From: Apostichopus japonicus | Lineage: Eukaryota; Echinodermata; Holothuroidea; Aspidochirotida; Stichopodidae | Direction of reading: 5' to 3' | Length of the DNA: 64,000 nt | Assembly: GCF_037975245.1 (NCBI RefSeq) | Contig: NC_092563.1 | Span: 20,919,594-20,983,593 of the forward strand | Shown here: positions 13,401-22,794 of the stretch, one piece after another | Layout: every line of letters starts with the position of its first letter | Position numbering within the stretch: position 1 is the first letter of the stretch | Made by a program: the position numbers and the translations under genes | The notes under the pieces: generated by a model | Database searches by the model: none | What the model saw: the letters and a program-made list of their open reading frames with translations, nothing else | Told to the model about the DNA's origin: nothing

Positions 13401-14588
13401 ATTTATTTCCTGTTCAATTTTGTGACTGAATAAAAGTTGACTGTTGAAACCTTTCTTCAACATACTCTATTGTACTAAAGTGAAAAGGCAATCTTGCACA
13501 TTCAGTGTGTTATGTACCAGTGGAGTAAAATAGCTAGAATTCATACAGTAACTGCCTCAAGTTTGGAAAAGCAAACAGTCAAGTACATTACTGAGTCTAG
13601 GGATCTTAAAGGATTAGATCTATCCTGCATTTATACTGAGTCTAGTGCCCTACAATGGTTTAGAGCTATCCTTTCTTGCATATATACAGGGCAGTCTTCA
13701 TCAGGGAATTAGGCATGAAAAGTCCAAAGTACAATGAGCTTTGCAGAGGACAAGTTTTGCCATTTAGGCACAAAATTTTACGTACAGAAGAGTGAAATTA
13801 AATATTATGTTAAGGTCTTAGAAAACAATGTGCAATTTAAATCCAAGGAACATAGAAAAAAAAAGACAAACTGCCCTTTCAAAGTTAAACAATATTTACA
13901 ACAATTCAGATTCCATGTCTGGGAATTAAATAATTCATCCTTAGAATATAAAACATAACTTCTTTAATGAGAATGAGTGTTTTCAAGTTAATATACATTA
14001 ACTGCAAATTTGTGGTGGTATACAGCAGTCTAACAACTTAGGCCTATGCCTAAATCATGTTACTGATACATTATCCAGTATCAACTAACTTCAAATTTGG
14101 CTAGCTGAAGTCTTAACTAGTATTAGTAGCACTACAGGCCTAACAAGTAACAGAGATTTGTAACTGTTACTTGTTAGGCCCAGGCAACATTATAATTTAC
14201 AGCAGCTTAACTTGCTTAAGTAAATCTTTTCTAGGCCTGGGTGAAACTACTTGCTAGGTTCAATGAACCGATTGTATTGTCTATGAGCCCATGGTCACCT
14301 CATTAAATATGATGTTAGCAGGGAGTTACAGTGAATCTTACTGTTGTTTATGCCCACTTCCAATAACATACAACTACATGTAGGCACTACAGGCAGGCCT
14401 AAGCTGAACCAGTACTAACCCTATTATTACACAATGGTTACGCTAGGCTGACAACACTACCACCTAACGTTATTTCAGTTCGTCGGTAAGTTAGTGTTAA
14501 TTGTGTATCAACATACCTTGCTTTTGCATTCTTTCAGCCTACCCGTCCACTGATCATTTCCATTGCTAAACGGTAATCCGTTGGACAT
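6674..14588 (-). CDS. PARD6: Par6 polarity scaffold protein (whole gene, 3 coding exons)
   Basis: Par6 is the cytoplasmic adaptor of the apical Par complex; it links atypical PKC and Cdc42-GTP to Par3, Crumbs/Pals1 and Lgl. Joining 14517-14588, 8680-8902 and 6674-7455 gives an uninterrupted 358-residue protein, close to the 346-372 residues of vertebrate family members. A PB1 domain spans about residues 18-98. It is followed by a semi-CRIB at about 136-152 ([15 protein letters not shown]), a PDZ at about 156-250 with carboxylate loop PLGF at 171-174, and an acidic, low-complexity tail. K22 and R31 match the basic PB1 residues that bind aPKC in human PAR6 (K19, R28). Introns are 5614 and 1224 bp, with GT-AG borders and phases 0 and 1. 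The start is the only in-frame ATG in the first exon. The assignment is from conserved sequence and is near certain; vertebrate A/B/G paralogy does not apply to a single invertebrate gene. Confidence 0.97.
7456..8679 (-). other. Par6 intron 2
   Basis: This intron has a GTAAGGGTA donor (8671-8679) and a TTTTTAG acceptor. It has no coding content. It contains pyrimidine-rich stretches near 7560-7640 and a perfect 12-bp-arm hairpin at 8239-8266. Confidence 0.9.
8239..8266. repeat. Perfect hairpin, 12-bp arms and 4-base loop
   Basis: CAGGGAGTTGTT is followed by ATGG and the exact reverse complement AACAACTCCCTG. It lies within Par6 intron 2, and a TACTGTACTGTATC stretch abuts it. It could fold in the transcript; no function is known. 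Confidence 0.85.
8680..8902 (-). CDS. PARD6: Par6 coding exon 2 (PB1 domain)
   Basis: The exon has 223 bases: 74 codons plus one base. It opens with [10 protein letters not shown] after a CAG acceptor at 8903-8905 and ends IIIQKK plus one G before the donor GTAAGGGTA. It encodes nearly all of the PB1 domain, including the segment [18 protein letters not shown] that matches human Par6 GYTDAHGDLLPLTNDD. The PB1 domain pairs with the PB1 domain of atypical PKC. The last base joins AT of exon 3 to make Asp99. Confidence 0.96.
10660..11145. repeat. Degenerate three-copy direct repeat
   Basis: Three diverged copies of a 150-190-bp unit begin near 10698, 10845 and 11037. Each has a TTTCTGAATT-like start, a TTTGGCATGAGGTT-like middle, AATGAAAA(G/A)TG, and an end like AGCATCAAATGGAATAGT followed by CTTGTTAACTA. 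The copies differ at many positions, so the array is old. Confidence 0.65.
12709..12984. mobile_element. Possible MITE with 16-bp terminal inverted repeats
   Basis: AGTATTGCGAAGTTCG at 12709-12724 is exactly inverted at 12969-12984. Extra copies of the GCGAAGTTCGG core occur in inverted form at about 12953-12962 and, in a variant, near 12516-12526. I found no convincing target-site duplication, so this may be a relic or another kind of inverted repeat. There is no transposase. Confidence 0.45.
14137..14180. repeat. Perfect hairpin, 17-bp arms and 10-base loop
   Basis: GGCCTAACAAGTAACAG (14137-14153) and its exact reverse complement CTGTTACTTGTTAGGCC (14164-14180) flank a 10-base loop. It lies in Par6 intron 1, about 340 bp inside exon 1. 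It is shorter than a typical pre-miRNA. Confidence 0.85.
14517..14588 (-). CDS. PARD6: Par6 coding exon 1
   Basis: This exon has 24 codons starting at the ATG (14586-14588) and ending with the residues KECKSK just before a GTATGT donor at 14511-14516. KSK continues as FEAEFRRF in exon 2, as in the N-terminal edge of the human Par6 PB1 domain. The exon is too short to stand out as an ORF. The first 18 residues are poorly conserved and low in complexity. Any 5' UTR exon further upstream cannot be seen. Confidence 0.93.
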
Positions 14589-14850
14589 CTTGTTAAATTT
14601 TATTTACCGCCACACACATTATTCCAATAATTTCCGTTGTTAATACACGAAAACTTCCTGGATACAGTCAACTTGTACTCGTACTTCGTAGAATAAGAAA
14701 TCACTTGTGCGCACTATACTGACACTGACACTGTGAATCTCGATAACATATGTATAGTGCGGTTTGGTATGGCACTTTGATCATACTAGGCTACTGTAGC
14801 AGTAACAGCTTAGGTTCTTATGTCATGACGTCACGGACGGGGTAAACGCC
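14589..14850 (-). promoter_or_regulatory. Presumed Par6 5' UTR and promoter with consensus CRE
   Basis: The sequence directly upstream of the Par6 start codon lacks coding signals. It holds a perfect TGACGTCA palindrome (14826-14833), the consensus cAMP response element, 238 bp 5' of the ATG. It also has an inverted pair CGCACTATAC (14710-14719) / GTATAGTGCG (14752-14761). No clear TATA box at a fixed spacing was found and the transcription start is unknown. That this is the promoter is inferred from position. Confidence 0.4.
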
Positions 14851-15750
14851 TGGTTTGTTGGAGTTAAAAGGATTGCCTCTTAGGTTACATATCACAGTAC
14901 GGCCCAACCTATACTTGCGTTACAGTCTTTGTATAGTGATGTTTGCCCGTATCATTGTTAATACCTAAATTTGATAAATAATGTGAGGGCCTTTTACTTG
15001 TTTCCTTCCCTATTTTACCAGGATGATTTATAGGCACGGTGATAGTCAAGAATGTTTCCATTGGAAAACCTCACAATGAGTCATACTGTGTTGGCGGTGG
15101 CGCATAAGTTGTATTACTTATTATAGCCTACGTTCTTTTGTTTACAAACAACAATAGTAACGCCCTGTTTCGGTAAACATTCATATGCGTTAGTTTGTGG
15201 TATGGGCGGAGTTTCTAATCCCTTAACCTAACCTCGATTTCTTTCCGGAAAATTAAAAAAAAAAAAACAATTCGAGCAATTAAATTAGGGTGTCCATTTT
15301 TGCGAATGCTACAAAGTTTTCGAGCAAGTCCCTTATTCCTCAAATATACGTTGAACACGTCGAAATAACATATAGGCCTACCTCAACAGTTTCTGTAGTA
15401 ATCATACTAGAGATTTAATAGAGTAAATGAAACGTCCATTTCATCAGCGTAACGGTAGCTATCTTTTTAATCAAGAATTAGAATCTTCTTTATGATAGGC
15501 TACGTAATATATGCTACGGTAGGTGGTCTATCCATTAAAGGAACTTGCACCGTGACAATGACTGGCGATCCTTGGGTTTATCACCCAAATTATGTTGATT
15601 TCATCACTTTAAAGTGACAAAGCGGGTGAAGCCATTACCAATATACGATACAAAATCAAAAGTTCTTGGTGAGAATATGATTCAGAATTTCTTTATAGAC
15701 ACAAAATACGAGCATTTTTTATTCGTCACCCGTACGTGCATTATACGACC
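14851..15750. other. Intergenic region upstream of Par6
   Basis: AT-rich unique sequence with no recognisable exon or repeat family apart from a short poly-A run near 15254-15267. Distal regulatory elements of Par6 could lie here, but nothing specific is visible. Confidence 0.4.
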
Positions 15751-15759
15751 AACTATGCT

Positions 15760-16012
15760 CAGGCTGAAGCCAGCGGGGAGGGAGGCAGGGGAGCAGACGC
15801 CCACATTTGGGGGGGGGGTTCACCAAAATTTGAAAGTTTTTGAACCAAAAAAGGAAAATTTTAGTACACGACTGTAGTTTTCGGAACCCCCTCCCCTCAT
15901 GCCCCTCCCCCCCCCCAGGACGGTGATCCACGGCTTTGTGCCTGAAAATGGGTCCATAAATTTGACTTTGTCACCCCCCCCCCCATACCAAAAAACATGG
16001 CTACGCCCCTGA
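15760..16012. mobile_element. hAT-like element fragment (right end)
   Basis: The right border ends CATGGCTACGCCCCTG, which inverts to CAGGGGCGTAGCCATG, the same terminus class as the elements further downstream. Long G and C tracts lie inside. The left border is not clear (CAGGCTGAAGCCAGC near 15768 is a weak candidate) and no matching target-site duplication is seen. Confidence 0.45.
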
Positions 16013-16404
16013 TTTGAGTTCCCGAGACAATTGGGCGAAGTACGGGAATGGAAGTTAACGGTGTAACAACGCAAACCAATGATGTCCACCACGTCCCCCA
16101 ACCACCCGCTTACTCCACCCGCCAATCACTCCCCGTACCACCCGGGACCTCTATACTCACCGCCATGATGTTGGTCGACAATAATTGGTCAAATACATGC
16201 AACTAAACTTCGCGCGTGAAATAGCCATGAACACGCCCTCACACGCAGAAGTTCCGCGTTACGTCGGAAATTAAGTCATATTATCCATTGTGTGATATCA
16301 CATTGACGCAAGGAAATAATTGGGAAATGGTGGAAGAGAGTGGCGGAGCTATAAGGAGCAACCTTGCCCCGGTGCAGCCTCGATGCAGGCCGGAGGACGT
16401 TGGT

Positions 16405-16880
16405 TCTCGTTAAAATATCATCTTAACGTCGAAATGTTTTATGATATCTCGATATTTCAATTAAATATCTCAAAATTATTATATCATATTTTATCTCGCA
16501 ATATTGAAGTGACATTTATTACAAAGTTCCAACAGTTTGTGTGTACATTTTGATGTTTAATCTCAACACTTTGACGTTTTACCATTTAATTCAGGCGTTT
16601 ATGATACGGCGAAAATGATACGTGTCATCACTAGAATTTCGACGATATATCTCGATATTTAAACGATGTCTCTGAAATATTTGATTCATCCCAAAATGGT
16701 ATTTTATCCCGAAATTCTGACCTCACAAAATTCCAAAGTTTTATGTAGAAATTTTGGAGTTTCATCTCCAAATCCGGAAAGTTTGACGTTTATTTACAAA
16801 TTTTGAAGAGTTACGGTATATCGACAATTCAATTGTTTATCTCGAAATGACAACATTTGATCTCAAAAGTAGATTTTTTT
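16405..16880. repeat. Degenerate TATCTCGA-type short repeat tract
   Basis: Roughly every 30-40 bp the sequence returns to variants of TATCTCGAAATTT, ATCTCGATATTT, ATCTCAAAATT and TTTGACGTTT. It looks like a decayed tandem array with a ~35-bp period. No coding content. Confidence 0.5.
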
Positions 16881-17729
16881 TTAACACCCACTTAACCCTA
16901 TTCGATATTTCGACAGATGATGAGAGTAAAAATATGTCATTTTATTGTTGAATTGCTGGTAGCGAGGTGTCAAAAAATGCACAAAAAATGCTACCACCCC
17001 CAACCACCCCAACCGCCCCCCCCCCCACCAAGTGACGCCACCATGGTCATAGGCTTGGCTTCATATAGTGACATGTTCCTTTTGACAGATTATGATCAGT
17101 GTAAAAGTTATTTGCTAATCATCAGGTTGTCAGCTTCTCCATGTTTTATACCGTGTTTAGACGATCTCACCGATCTCACCGATCTCCCGATTTTATTTGT
17201 ATATCTCCCTTTTTGGGGGATGGGAGGGTGGGAGAGGTGGCAAATTGTAAATCTAGCCTACTATATTTTGTGAAAGGCAGGTTGGCAAGGCTGTGTGAAG
17301 TATACCTGACTTGAACTGAAGTTTATTCATGGCTCAATGTGTAACACCAATATCGCAGCTGACTGGGAAATGATTAACGCTTGCTATATATATACCTTTA
17401 ATTCGTGCATCATATATTTTAACATCTGATTTTGGAGGGATATATACTATTTTATGTCTCCTCGCGAACTTGGCTCCAATTTTAAGCATGTAAGTTGGGA
17501 ATTTCTGCCGGTGGTGGATTGGGCGTTGGTTGTTGTAATTTTATGATCTATTCTATTGCAAAGTTTGTGATTACAGAAAATCGCCATGTATGTATGCATG
17601 TAATTCATACATTTTACATTCATTCCTTGTGGAGTAATAAAATGGAAGTATCTATAGGTATTAATGTAGAGATGATCTTCATGCAGGATATCCATAAGAA
17701 ACCAAGTGAGTCAGTAAACAAATTCCGTT
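16881..17729. other. Non-coding stretch within the transposon cluster
   Basis: No gene is recognised. A C-rich run near 17000-17030 and a tandem CGATCTCACCGATCTCACC near 17162-17181 are the only local features. Confidence 0.4.
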
Positions 17730-17737
17730 ACTAAATG

Positions 17738-18039
17738 CAGGCGCGTAGCCAGGAATTTGCCAAGGGAGGGGCGAGACTATAGATTCGGCATTGCAAACTA
17801 TCTAAGCGTAGCGCCACCATGTTGGCGCGAAGCGTATACAAGAAAATTTTGGCTGAAAATGACTCCTAGATCGCTGGAAATGGCACTTCCCAGGCCTTGT
17901 AAGTTGCATCTTAGCATTTTCTCTTTTGAAAATACTAGCGATATCATAAAAACATTTAAAAAAAAAATTTAAAATATGCTCAAGGTGGGGGGGGGGGGCG
18001 GCTGCCCCCTTCGCCCCCCCCCCCTTGGCTACGCGCCTG
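17738..18039. mobile_element. Non-autonomous hAT-type element with 8-bp target-site duplication
   Basis: This 302-bp element begins CAGGCGCGTAGCCA and ends with the exact inverse TGGCTACGCGCCTG. It is flanked on both sides by ACTAAATG (17730-17737 and 18040-18047). The 8-bp duplication and CAG...CTG ends are diagnostic of the hAT superfamily. No transposase frame is present, so an autonomous relative must have supplied it. The interior carries a module (17798-17902) shared with four other copies in this window, and a G/C homopolymer zone near the right end. Confidence 0.93.
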
Positions 18040-18047
18040 ACTAAATG

Positions 18048-18748
18048 ATACGTAATATTCTCTTGAGGAGGTCACGTGTGCAAAACAGAGCTGCCGCTGT
18101 GACCTTGCCAATGTCACACAGTGATGTCGCGAGATTTGTCAGAGAGGGAAAGGAGGGTGTAGAGGAAGGGGGTTGGGTTTGTTGAGCCTGAGCTCGAATT
18201 CATCTTGTCGTTATTATCAAGTTTACGGGTCAGACAAAGGGGATCAGTACAGGCACATGAATATTAGATTTTTTAGTTTGCGAGTGATCAATGATTTTTT
18301 TGTCAACAGAATTTGCACCCTACAACTTGACTGGGACAGAGCAGGGAATATAACCAGACATCAAAACTGCAGTGTGGTTTCGATGATGCTACATGAACAA
18401 TCTTATATGAATGTGACACACTAGGCTGTAGGGTATAGCCAGGATGAACAACATACTTCAAATAAGTCCAGTGACAAACAATATTCACATTGGCAGCTGA
18501 CAACCGAGATGGCCACTTTTCTTGTATTCAGCATACATATTGATCTCTACCAAAGACAACAGGCTTCTTGTCGAGGCTCGACAATTATGTTTATAAGTAC
18601 TCGCTAGTTAGGGACCGTGACCAAAAATTTACTCGTGAATACGCAAAATTCACTCGGCATTATGATTGCTGTTAAAGTCTCCATATTACACATCTATGCA
18701 ACATCAATACTTTCTGTGAACAAAGGTTAGGCACCTAGGCAGATACAT
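18048..18748. other. Non-coding spacer between transposable elements
   Basis: No gene, structural RNA or repeat was recognised. Composition is intermediate and unique-looking. Confidence 0.35.
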
Positions 18749-19198
18749 CAGGTGCGTATCCAGGGGGGCGTTGGGGGCGCGCGCCCCCCCCGGGTAAGAA
18801 AAAGAGAAGAGAAAAAAAGAGAAGAAAAAAGGAAAAAAGAGGGGGAAAAAGAGGAGGAGGAGAGGAAGGAAGGGAAAAGAAAAAGAAGAAAGAGAGAAAA
18901 AGGAGAAAAAGAGGGAGTAAAAGCAAAACGCGAAGACACCGGGAAGAGAAAGAAGAACAGTGACATCATTACAGCGCTGAAGGGTAGCCAGTGACGGATC
19001 AATGATGTCGTAAAAGTGTGACTCACCCTACCCCTTACACCGACAACTCCATTTTTTGACGTTTCCATTTTCCTCTCTCACTAATGATCTATATATATAC
19101 TATATATGGTCTATCATAACGCGTGTGTAGAATTGTGCTATGAAACCAACTGTGGCTGGTCTCGAACTCGACCGTGTCGTCGGGGAAGATGACGCATT

Positions 19199-19450
19199 TT
19201 GGGATGGGGGCAACCGCCCGCCCCCCCCCATTCAGCATTTTTTTTAAATGATATCGCTAAGTAATTTCAAAATAGAAAGTGCTTAGAGGCAACTTACAAG
19301 GCATGGGAAGTGTCATTTCCAGCGATCTGGGAGACATTTTCTGCCAAAATTTGCTTGTACGCTTCGCGCTAACCTATGGTGGCGCTACGCTTAGATAATT
19401 TGCCTACAGGCTTCGCCCCTCCCTTGGCAAATTCCTCGCTACGCGCCTGT
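19199..19450. mobile_element. Truncated hAT-like copy, inverted relative to 17738-18039
   Basis: From 19293 to 19450 the sequence is the reverse complement, with substitutions, of the left half of the element at 17738-18039. It ends CTCGCTACGCGCCTG at the same terminus class. The opposite end and the target-site duplication are not recognisable. Confidence 0.7.
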
Positions 19451-19489
19451 TCGAATTTGTAACGCAAACAGCAGATATCACATCATATC

Positions 19490-19720
19490 AGTGACCATGA
19501 AAATGGCGTTCCAGGATGAAAAGCCTCAAAACTGTCCGACTTGCCTGAAAAAATAACCAAAAATTTTCGCGCGCGAAGCGCGCGTTCAACGTGTTCATGT
19601 CAATATCATATAAGCAAGCATCGGTTATTACATCGCATGCCATCATGTACCGTACGGTCCGTTCAAATTGCGCAGTATACCGCGGGATGCTAATGTAAAC
19701 AACGACATGTCTCATGTAGA
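19490..19720. repeat. Relic related to the outer element at 22046-23088, inverted
   Basis: The palindromic TTCGCGCGCGAAGCGCGCG core with its AT-rich flanks, and the following CATATAAGCAAGCATCGG and TTATTACATC, correspond in inverse orientation to about 22930-23050. This is a diverged copy of one arm of that element. Confidence 0.6.
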
Positions 19721-19804
19721 TGTATAAAAAGCATGGAGGTCCAATTATGTCAAAACTCTCTTTTACATTAGTAATGGCGAATTAGGGCCTACACCCCCGC
19801 CGCG

Positions 19805-20180
19805 CAGTGGTGGAGCGTCCATATGGTCAGGGGCGGATGCCCCCCTGACGGACTCAAATGGACTGCTGGCGCCTTTTTCAGCTCTTTACCACTTTTTACT
19901 TATTCTAGATTATTGACTTTTTTTATTGCGCTCTCATCTACTTATTGACATTTGTCACATTTTGTTGGTGTAATTTGGCGATGAAACCTTATTCTTCGTT
20001 TATCTGCAAATTAGCCAGGCCCGGAAAGGGTCATTTCCGGCGATCTAGGGAGTATCTTTACTCAAAAATTTTCTGTACGCTACGCGCCAACCAGTGGTGG
20101 CGCTCCGCTTAGATAGTGTCGAAAGCGCCCCTTCAGACCATTCTCGCCACTCCTGACCAATACCCCTATCTCCGCCACTG
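19805..20180. mobile_element. Non-autonomous hAT-type element with 8-bp target-site duplication
   Basis: This 376-bp element starts CAGTGGTGGAGC and ends (T)CTCCGCCACTG. It is bounded by identical CCGCCGCG at 19797-19804 and 20181-20188. It is the same family as 22401-22794: shared GACGGACTCAAATGGACTGC near the left end and shared module at 20013-20118. No transposase is encoded. Confidence 0.93.
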
Positions 20181-20439
20181 CCGCCGCGCCTCCTACGCCT
20201 ATGTGTGTAGTGTTCGGTTTCGGAAATATCTGCTATTTTTTCATTTCCTTCAACCAAGTTTTATGATAGCCGTTATAACAGGTTTTAATATTTGTACACC
20301 AATAAAATAACTGTGTCTGAATTTTCGAAAATTTCTGACCAACATTCTACATCACACTTCGCTCTACTCGTGCAATTTTGACCGGTCTGTTAAGGGTTGA
20401 AGGAAGTTTTTTCTTCAAAAAGGTTATGGATGGAAAAAA

Positions 20440-20641
20440 AAAACAATTAGGAAATACTTGGTTCTCAGGCAAAAAGTGTACATCTGGTTGGTCATTTCAA
20501 GACCGAGAAGTGCCGTTTCCGGTGATCTGGGGGGTTTCAAAACAAGAAATTTTCTTGTACGCTGCGCGCCAACCGATGGTGGCGCTCCGCTTAGATAGTA
20601 ATTCGCGCCCCCCGGGTTTGAAAATCCTGGATACGCGCCTG
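20440..20641. mobile_element. hAT-like right-end segment
   Basis: It contains the shared module (20503-20600: GTTTCCGGTGATCTGGG, CGCGCCAACC, GGTGGCGCTCCGCTTAGATAG) and ends CCTGGATACGCGCCTG. It is either the right end of the composite 18749-20641 or an independent, left-truncated copy. Confidence 0.6.
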
Positions 20642-20669
20642 TACATGGTGCTACGTAATTGCACATCGG

Positions 20670-21308
20670 CAGGGGCGTAGCGAAGTTTTGTTTGTTGGGG
20701 GGGGGGGGGTGTGGAGAATTTGATATGCCGACGGATCTGGAAGTGGTGACTGAAATAGGGGAGGGGTCTAAGGGGAGGGCCTGTCCTCCTCCCCTTTGGC
20801 AATTTTTTAGTTTTGAAACGTCCTTAGATGCAATCTGGTGCATATTTTAAGTCAAATTTGATTTGCCGACGGATCTGGAAGTGGTGACTGAAATGGGGGA
20901 GGGGTCTAAGGGTAGGGGGTCTACCCCTCCCCTTTGGAAAATTTTTAGTTTTGAAACGTCCTTAGATGCAATCTGGTGCATATTTTAAGTCAAATTTGAT
21001 TTGCCGACGGATCTGGAAGTGGTGACTGAAATGGGGGAGGGGTCTAAGGGTAGGGGGTCTACCCCTCCCCTTTGGAAAATTTTTAGTTTTGAAACGTCCT
21101 TAGATGCAATCTGGTGCATATTTTAAGTCAAATTTGGCACGGAAGAAGCTCCCGTTCTCCTTTTCTCTATTCAGCTTTCCTTCTTTCTTCCCCTTCCGCT
21201 CTCTTCACCTTTTCTCCTTTTGCCGACAGACCCAAAATTTGCCGACAGCGACCAAATTATTGGGGGGGGGGTGTGACACCCCCACACCCCCCGCTCGCTA
21301 CACCCCTG
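20670..21308. mobile_element. Non-autonomous hAT-type element with 8-bp duplication and internal triplication
   Basis: This 639-bp element has termini CAGGGGCGTAGCGAA and, inverted, CAGGGGTGTAGCGAGC. It is flanked by CACATCGG on both sides (20662-20669 and 21309-21316). Two thirds of the interior is a 138-bp unit repeated three times. No transposase frame is present. Confidence 0.93.
20722..21135. repeat. 138-bp tandem repeat, 3 copies, inside a hAT-type element
   Basis: The marker GCCGACGGATCTGG falls at 20727, 20865 and 21003, exactly 138 bp apart. Copies two and three are almost identical; copy one is more diverged. Each contains GAAACGTCCTTAGATGC and CTGGTGCATATTTTAAG. Confidence 0.93.
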
Positions 21309-21316
21309 CACATCGG

Positions 21317-22037
21317 AAAATTTCGTTAAACTTTCTGTGCAGTAAGTTTTGAACAAGTTAAAACATGTCGCAGAATCATAAATCAGCTATGCCTATGGTA
21401 GTGTCTCAAACAGTTAAATATAAAACGTCTTCAAAAATTCCTACGGAGATAAGTTTATGTTACATGTGGGCTCCTCTGGTGCAAGGCATATAATATGCAG
21501 TGGCTATAGGTGTGCGCGACTACTAAGCATATACAGTACCTCATTGCTATTTTTAACCGCTACTCAGTCCATTAGCGCGACTAAGTACATTTTCCCAATT
21601 ATTTACCTTGTCTTTTAGCTGCAGATTGGTGCGAGAAAAATATCGCTATAACTCCATTACACTGCCTAAATCAAAGCGATCTTTTCCGCAATGTAAAATC
21701 GACGGTTGAAAGAGCACATATCTTCTACTCCGCAACTGGTGTTGAGTGAAAATCTTTGCAAAAAATCCTAGCAGCAATAACAACAAACTTGTCTCAAATC
21801 TCCTTAAAATTGTTGTATATTTTGCGAATTATGATTGATGGCATGTACAAAATGCCTTAAGAAATAATTTAGATACTTGGCCACCTTAAGTGTATTGGTA
21901 TTCTGACACGAAACATATTTATAAAATGCTTATATTAGTAGTGTAGATGCATATACTCTACTGTGCAGGGGTTGCCTGCGCATAACCAAGCCGTCGTGAT
22001 ATCGACAATTAATATTTCTTTTTCATTGGTTGAGAAG
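21317..22037. other. Non-coding stretch between elements
   Basis: AT-rich with no coding or repeat signature that I recognise. Confidence 0.35.
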
Positions 22038-22089
22038 TTAATATACATAGGCGTAGGAGGCGGGGGGGCTGGGGGGCTGCAGCCCCCCC

Positions 22090-22400
22090 AACCAATTTTT
22101 TTGGTGAAAATTCGGGCAATATGCTTAGAATTTTTCGGGCACCTACTGGAAGAATAATAATTTGCAATGTGTTTTTCATTTTTTTTTTTGGTGAAAATTC
22201 GGCAATATGCTGAGAATTATCCGGGCATCTACTGAAAGAATAATAATTTGCAATGTGTTTTTCAATATTTTGGTGAAAATTCGGGCAATATGCTGAGAAT
22301 TTTTTCGGGCACCTACTGAAAGATGAATAATTTGCAGTTTTTTTCCAATTTTGTTTGGTGAAAATTTAGGCAATATGCTGAGAATTTTGCGTGCACCTAC
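22090..22400. repeat. ~85-bp tandem repeat array, interrupted by an insertion
   Basis: Successive copies of the TTTGGTGAAAATTCGG unit start near 22100, 22188, 22270 and 22356. The unit resumes at 22795 after the nested transposon with GCACCTAGTGAAAG. This lets the pre-insertion sequence be inferred from neighbouring copies. Confidence 0.85.
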
Positions 22401-22794
22401 CAGTGGCGGAGCGTCCATACAGTCAAAGGGGGCGGATGCCCCCCTGACGGACTCAAATGGACTGCTGGCGCCCTTTCAGCTTTTTACCACTTTTTACTTA
22501 TTCGCGATTATTGACTTTTTTATTGCGCTCTCAAATACCTATTGACATTTGTCACATTTTGTTGGTGCAATTTTCTGACAAATGGCGATGACACCTATTT
22601 ATTCTTCGTTTATCTGCAAATAAGCAAGGCCCGGCAAGGGTCATTTTCGGCGATCTAGGGAGTAACTTTACTCAAAAAATTTCTGTACGCTCCGCGCCAA
22701 CCTGTGGTGGCGCTCCGCTTAGATAGTGTCAAAAGCGCCCCTACAGACCATTCTCTCCCCCCCCCCTGACCAATACCCCCTAGCTCCGCCACTG
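22401..22794. mobile_element. Non-autonomous hAT-type element nested in a tandem repeat
   Basis: This 394-bp element starts CAGTGGCGGAGC and ends GCTCCGCCACTG. The flanks GCACCTAC and GCACCTAG (22393-22400 and 22795-22802) match at 7 of 8 bases. It is a close relative of 19805-20180 and carries the shared module at 22628-22736. Confidence 0.92.

Larger units (their letters stand above)
8903..14516 (-). other. Par6 intron 1
   Basis: This is a 5.6-kb intron with GTATGT donor and CAG acceptor. It holds a degenerate three-copy repeat at 10660-11145, a repeat pair with GCGAAGTTCGG termini at 12709-12984, and a 17-bp-arm hairpin at 14137-14180. No other exon was recognised on either strand. Confidence 0.85.
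18749..20641. mobile_element. Candidate composite element with matching termini
   Basis: The left end CAGGTGCGTATCCAGG (18749-18764) and the inverted right end (CCTGGATACGCGCCTG, 20626-20641) agree at 15 of 16 positions. TACAT directly abuts both outer borders (18744-18748 and 20642-20646), a possible 5-bp duplication. The interior holds a polypurine run (18797-18950), relics at 19199-19450 and 19490-19720, and a complete nested element at 19805-20180. The alternative is that the two ends belong to separate, truncated copies of one family. Confidence 0.4.
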
